Positions 5,757-6,893 of a stretch of 6,893 nucleotides of DNA are shown piece by piece. The notes under the pieces are model-generated. The model ran no database searches. It was not told the origin of the DNA and saw only the letters and a program-made list of their open reading frames with translations. The DNA is from Alterirhizorhabdus sp964247265 (GTDB lineage Bacteria; Pseudomonadota; Alphaproteobacteria; Sphingomonadales; Sphingomonadaceae). The position numbers were made by a program, and so were the translations under genes. The stretch is taken from positions 1 to 6,893 of the forward strand of contig CAXTTS010000177.1 in assembly GCA_964247265.1 (NCBI GenBank), in the 5' to 3' direction. The stretch's first letter is position 1. The number at the start of each line of letters is the position of its first letter.

Positions 5757-6893
5757 TTATCCGAGCAGTTCCGCCAGCCGCTGGCTCAGCGCCTCCATCG
5801 AAAAGGGCTTGGTGAGAACCTGCATGCCCGGATCGAGATGGCCGTGGCTCAGCACCGCATTTTCCGCATAGCCGGTGATGAACATGATCCTGAGATCCGG
5901 CCGCACCGAGCGCGCCGCATCCGCGACCTGACGGCCGTTCATCCCGCCCGGCAGCCCGACATCGGTGATGAGGAGATCGATCCGGGCGTTTGAATTGAGC
6001 ACCTTCAGTCCGGCGGCGCCATCCGCCGCTTCGAGCGCGCGGTAGCCGAGCCCTTCGAGCACATCGACGACCAGCATCCGCACCGTGGGCTCGTCATCCA
6101 CCACGAGGACGGTCTGGCCTTCCCGCGCCTGCGGTTCGAGGCTGACCTCGCCGACCGGGTCCGGCTTCTCGGCCTCGCCGAAGTGGCGCGGCAGATAGAG
6201 GCAGACCATCGAACCGGAGCCCAGTTCTGAGTAGATCCGGGTCTGCCCGCCCGACTGCTTGGCGAAGCCATAGATCATCGAGAGGCCAAGCCCGGTGCCC
6301 ATCCCGATCGGCTTCGTCGTGAAGAACGGATCGAACGCCTTGGCGATCGTATCCGCGCTCATGCCGGTGCCGGTGTCGGACACGCAGAGCGAGACATATT
6401 GGCCCGGCTCCATGTCGCGCTCCGCCGCCGCCCGGCGGTCCAGCCAGCGGTTCCCCGTCTCGATCGTCAGCTTGCCGCCGTCCGGCATCGCGTCGCGCGC
6501 GTTGATGCACAGGTTCAGCAGCGCATTCTCCAGCTGGCTCTGATCGACCAGCACCGGCCACAAGCCGGCGGCACTGATCGTCTCGACCGCGATCGCCGGC
6601 CCGACCGTGCGCTGGACGAGATCGGCCATGCCCGAGATCAGCGCATTGACGTCGGTCGCGACCGGCGCCAGCGTCTGCCGGCGCGAGAAGGCGAGCAGGC
6701 GATGCGTCAGCGCGGCGGCCCGGCGCGCGGCGCCCTGGGCGGCGGTGACGTAGCGATCGGCATCGCCGCTGCGGCCCTGCGCCATGCGGACCTGGAGCAT
6801 TTCCAAGCTTCCGGATATTCCGGTCAGGAGATTGTTGAAGTCGTGCGCGAGGCCGCCGGTGAGCTGCCCGACCGCCTCCATCTTCTGCGACTG
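5757..6893 (-). CDS. Hybrid sensor histidine kinase, C-terminal part (HisKA-HATPase-receiver; 5' end outside window)
   Basis: Read from the right edge, 378 residues are visible before TAA (complement of 5757-5759). The HisKA box LAHDFNNLL has the phospho-accepting His at visible residue 17. HATPase_c motifs follow: the N box LLNLCINARDAM (about 125-136), G1 DTGTGM (173-178), FDPFFTTK (187-194) and G2 GTGLGL (199-204). A C-terminal receiver domain (about 261-378) has the acidic pair D266-D267, phospho-acceptor D311 (codon 5961-5963), T340 and K362, all intact. The protein should autophosphorylate on His and pass phosphate to its own receiver. The frame stays open to the window edge. The methionine at 6881 sits only 12 residues before the His, so it is not a true start; a sensory region, often PAS or LOV in this subgroup, should lie beyond the window. 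It is cytoplasmic in the visible part, convergent with the DUF3616 gene, and its signal and targets are unknown. Confidence 0.9.
   Translation of the reverse strand, partial: QSQKMEAVGQLTGGLAHDFNNLLTGISGSLEMLQVRMAQGRSGDADRYVTAAQGAARRAAALTHRLLAFSRRQTLAPVATDVNALISGMADLVQRTVGPAIAVETISAAGLWPVLVDQSQLENALLNLCINARDAMPDGGKLTIETGNRWLDRRAAAERDMEPGQYVSLCVSDTGTGMSADTIAKAFDPFFTTKPIGMGTGLGLSMIYGFAKQSGGQTRIYSELGSGSMVCLYLPRHFGEAEKPDPVGEVSLEPQAREGQTVLVVDDEPTVRMLVVDVLEGLGYRALEAADGAAGLKVLNSNARIDLLITDVGLPGGMNGRQVADAARSVRPDLRIMFITGYAENAVLSHGHLDPGMQVLTKPFSMEALSQRLAELLG

Noticed and set aside
6879..6881. ATG at 6881 (- strand) as the true start of the histidine kinase
   Set aside because: It leaves only 12 residues before the phospho-accepting His and would cut the HisKA helix; the frame is open to the window edge.

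Overview
The window is about two-thirds G+C, densely coded, and has third-codon-position G/C bias throughout. The gene content fits a sphingomonad-like alphaproteobacterium: exopolysaccharide-type genes, an AI-2E family permease, a DUF3616 protein and a hybrid histidine kinase. The lineage call is inferred from composition and protein flavour; there is no marker gene. I see no tRNA, rRNA, CRISPR array, insertion sequence or phage gene.

Layout. Positions 1-4743 and 4740-5744 carry six genes on the + strand with almost no spacing. (1) 1-633 is the 3' part of a thymidylate-kinase-like P-loop protein whose start lies outside the window. (2) 679-1401 is a complete tandem paralogue of it with an intact Walker A motif. 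(3) 1398-2738 is a polytopic flippase of the Wzx/MOP type, joined to gene 2 by a GTGA overlap. (4) 2735-3616 is an unrecognised, mostly helical soluble protein joined to the flippase by an ATGA overlap. It contains two stretches that loosely resemble CHAD domain half-repeats. (5) 3649-4743 is an AI-2E/PerM family permease starting 32 bases after gene 4. (6) 4740-5744 is a DUF3616 family protein, again with an ATGA overlap. On the - strand, converging on gene 6 with a 12-base gap, 5757-6893 is the C-terminal part of a hybrid sensor histidine kinase (HisKA, HATPase_c and receiver domains). Its sensory N terminus lies beyond the right edge.

How the genes may work together. Genes 1-4 look like one transcription unit at the edge of an exopolysaccharide or lipopolysaccharide locus. 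The flippase would move a lipid-linked glycan across the inner membrane. The two kinase-like proteins may act on a sugar, nucleotide or lipid intermediate, but their substrate cannot be read from sequence. Gene 4 is tightly coupled to the flippase and has no assigned role. Genes 5 and 6 form a second coupled pair that may be a read-through extension of the unit or a separate small operon. The histidine kinase is probably an unrelated neighbour. The points most worth attention are the kinase duplication beside a flippase and the uncharacterised gene 4.
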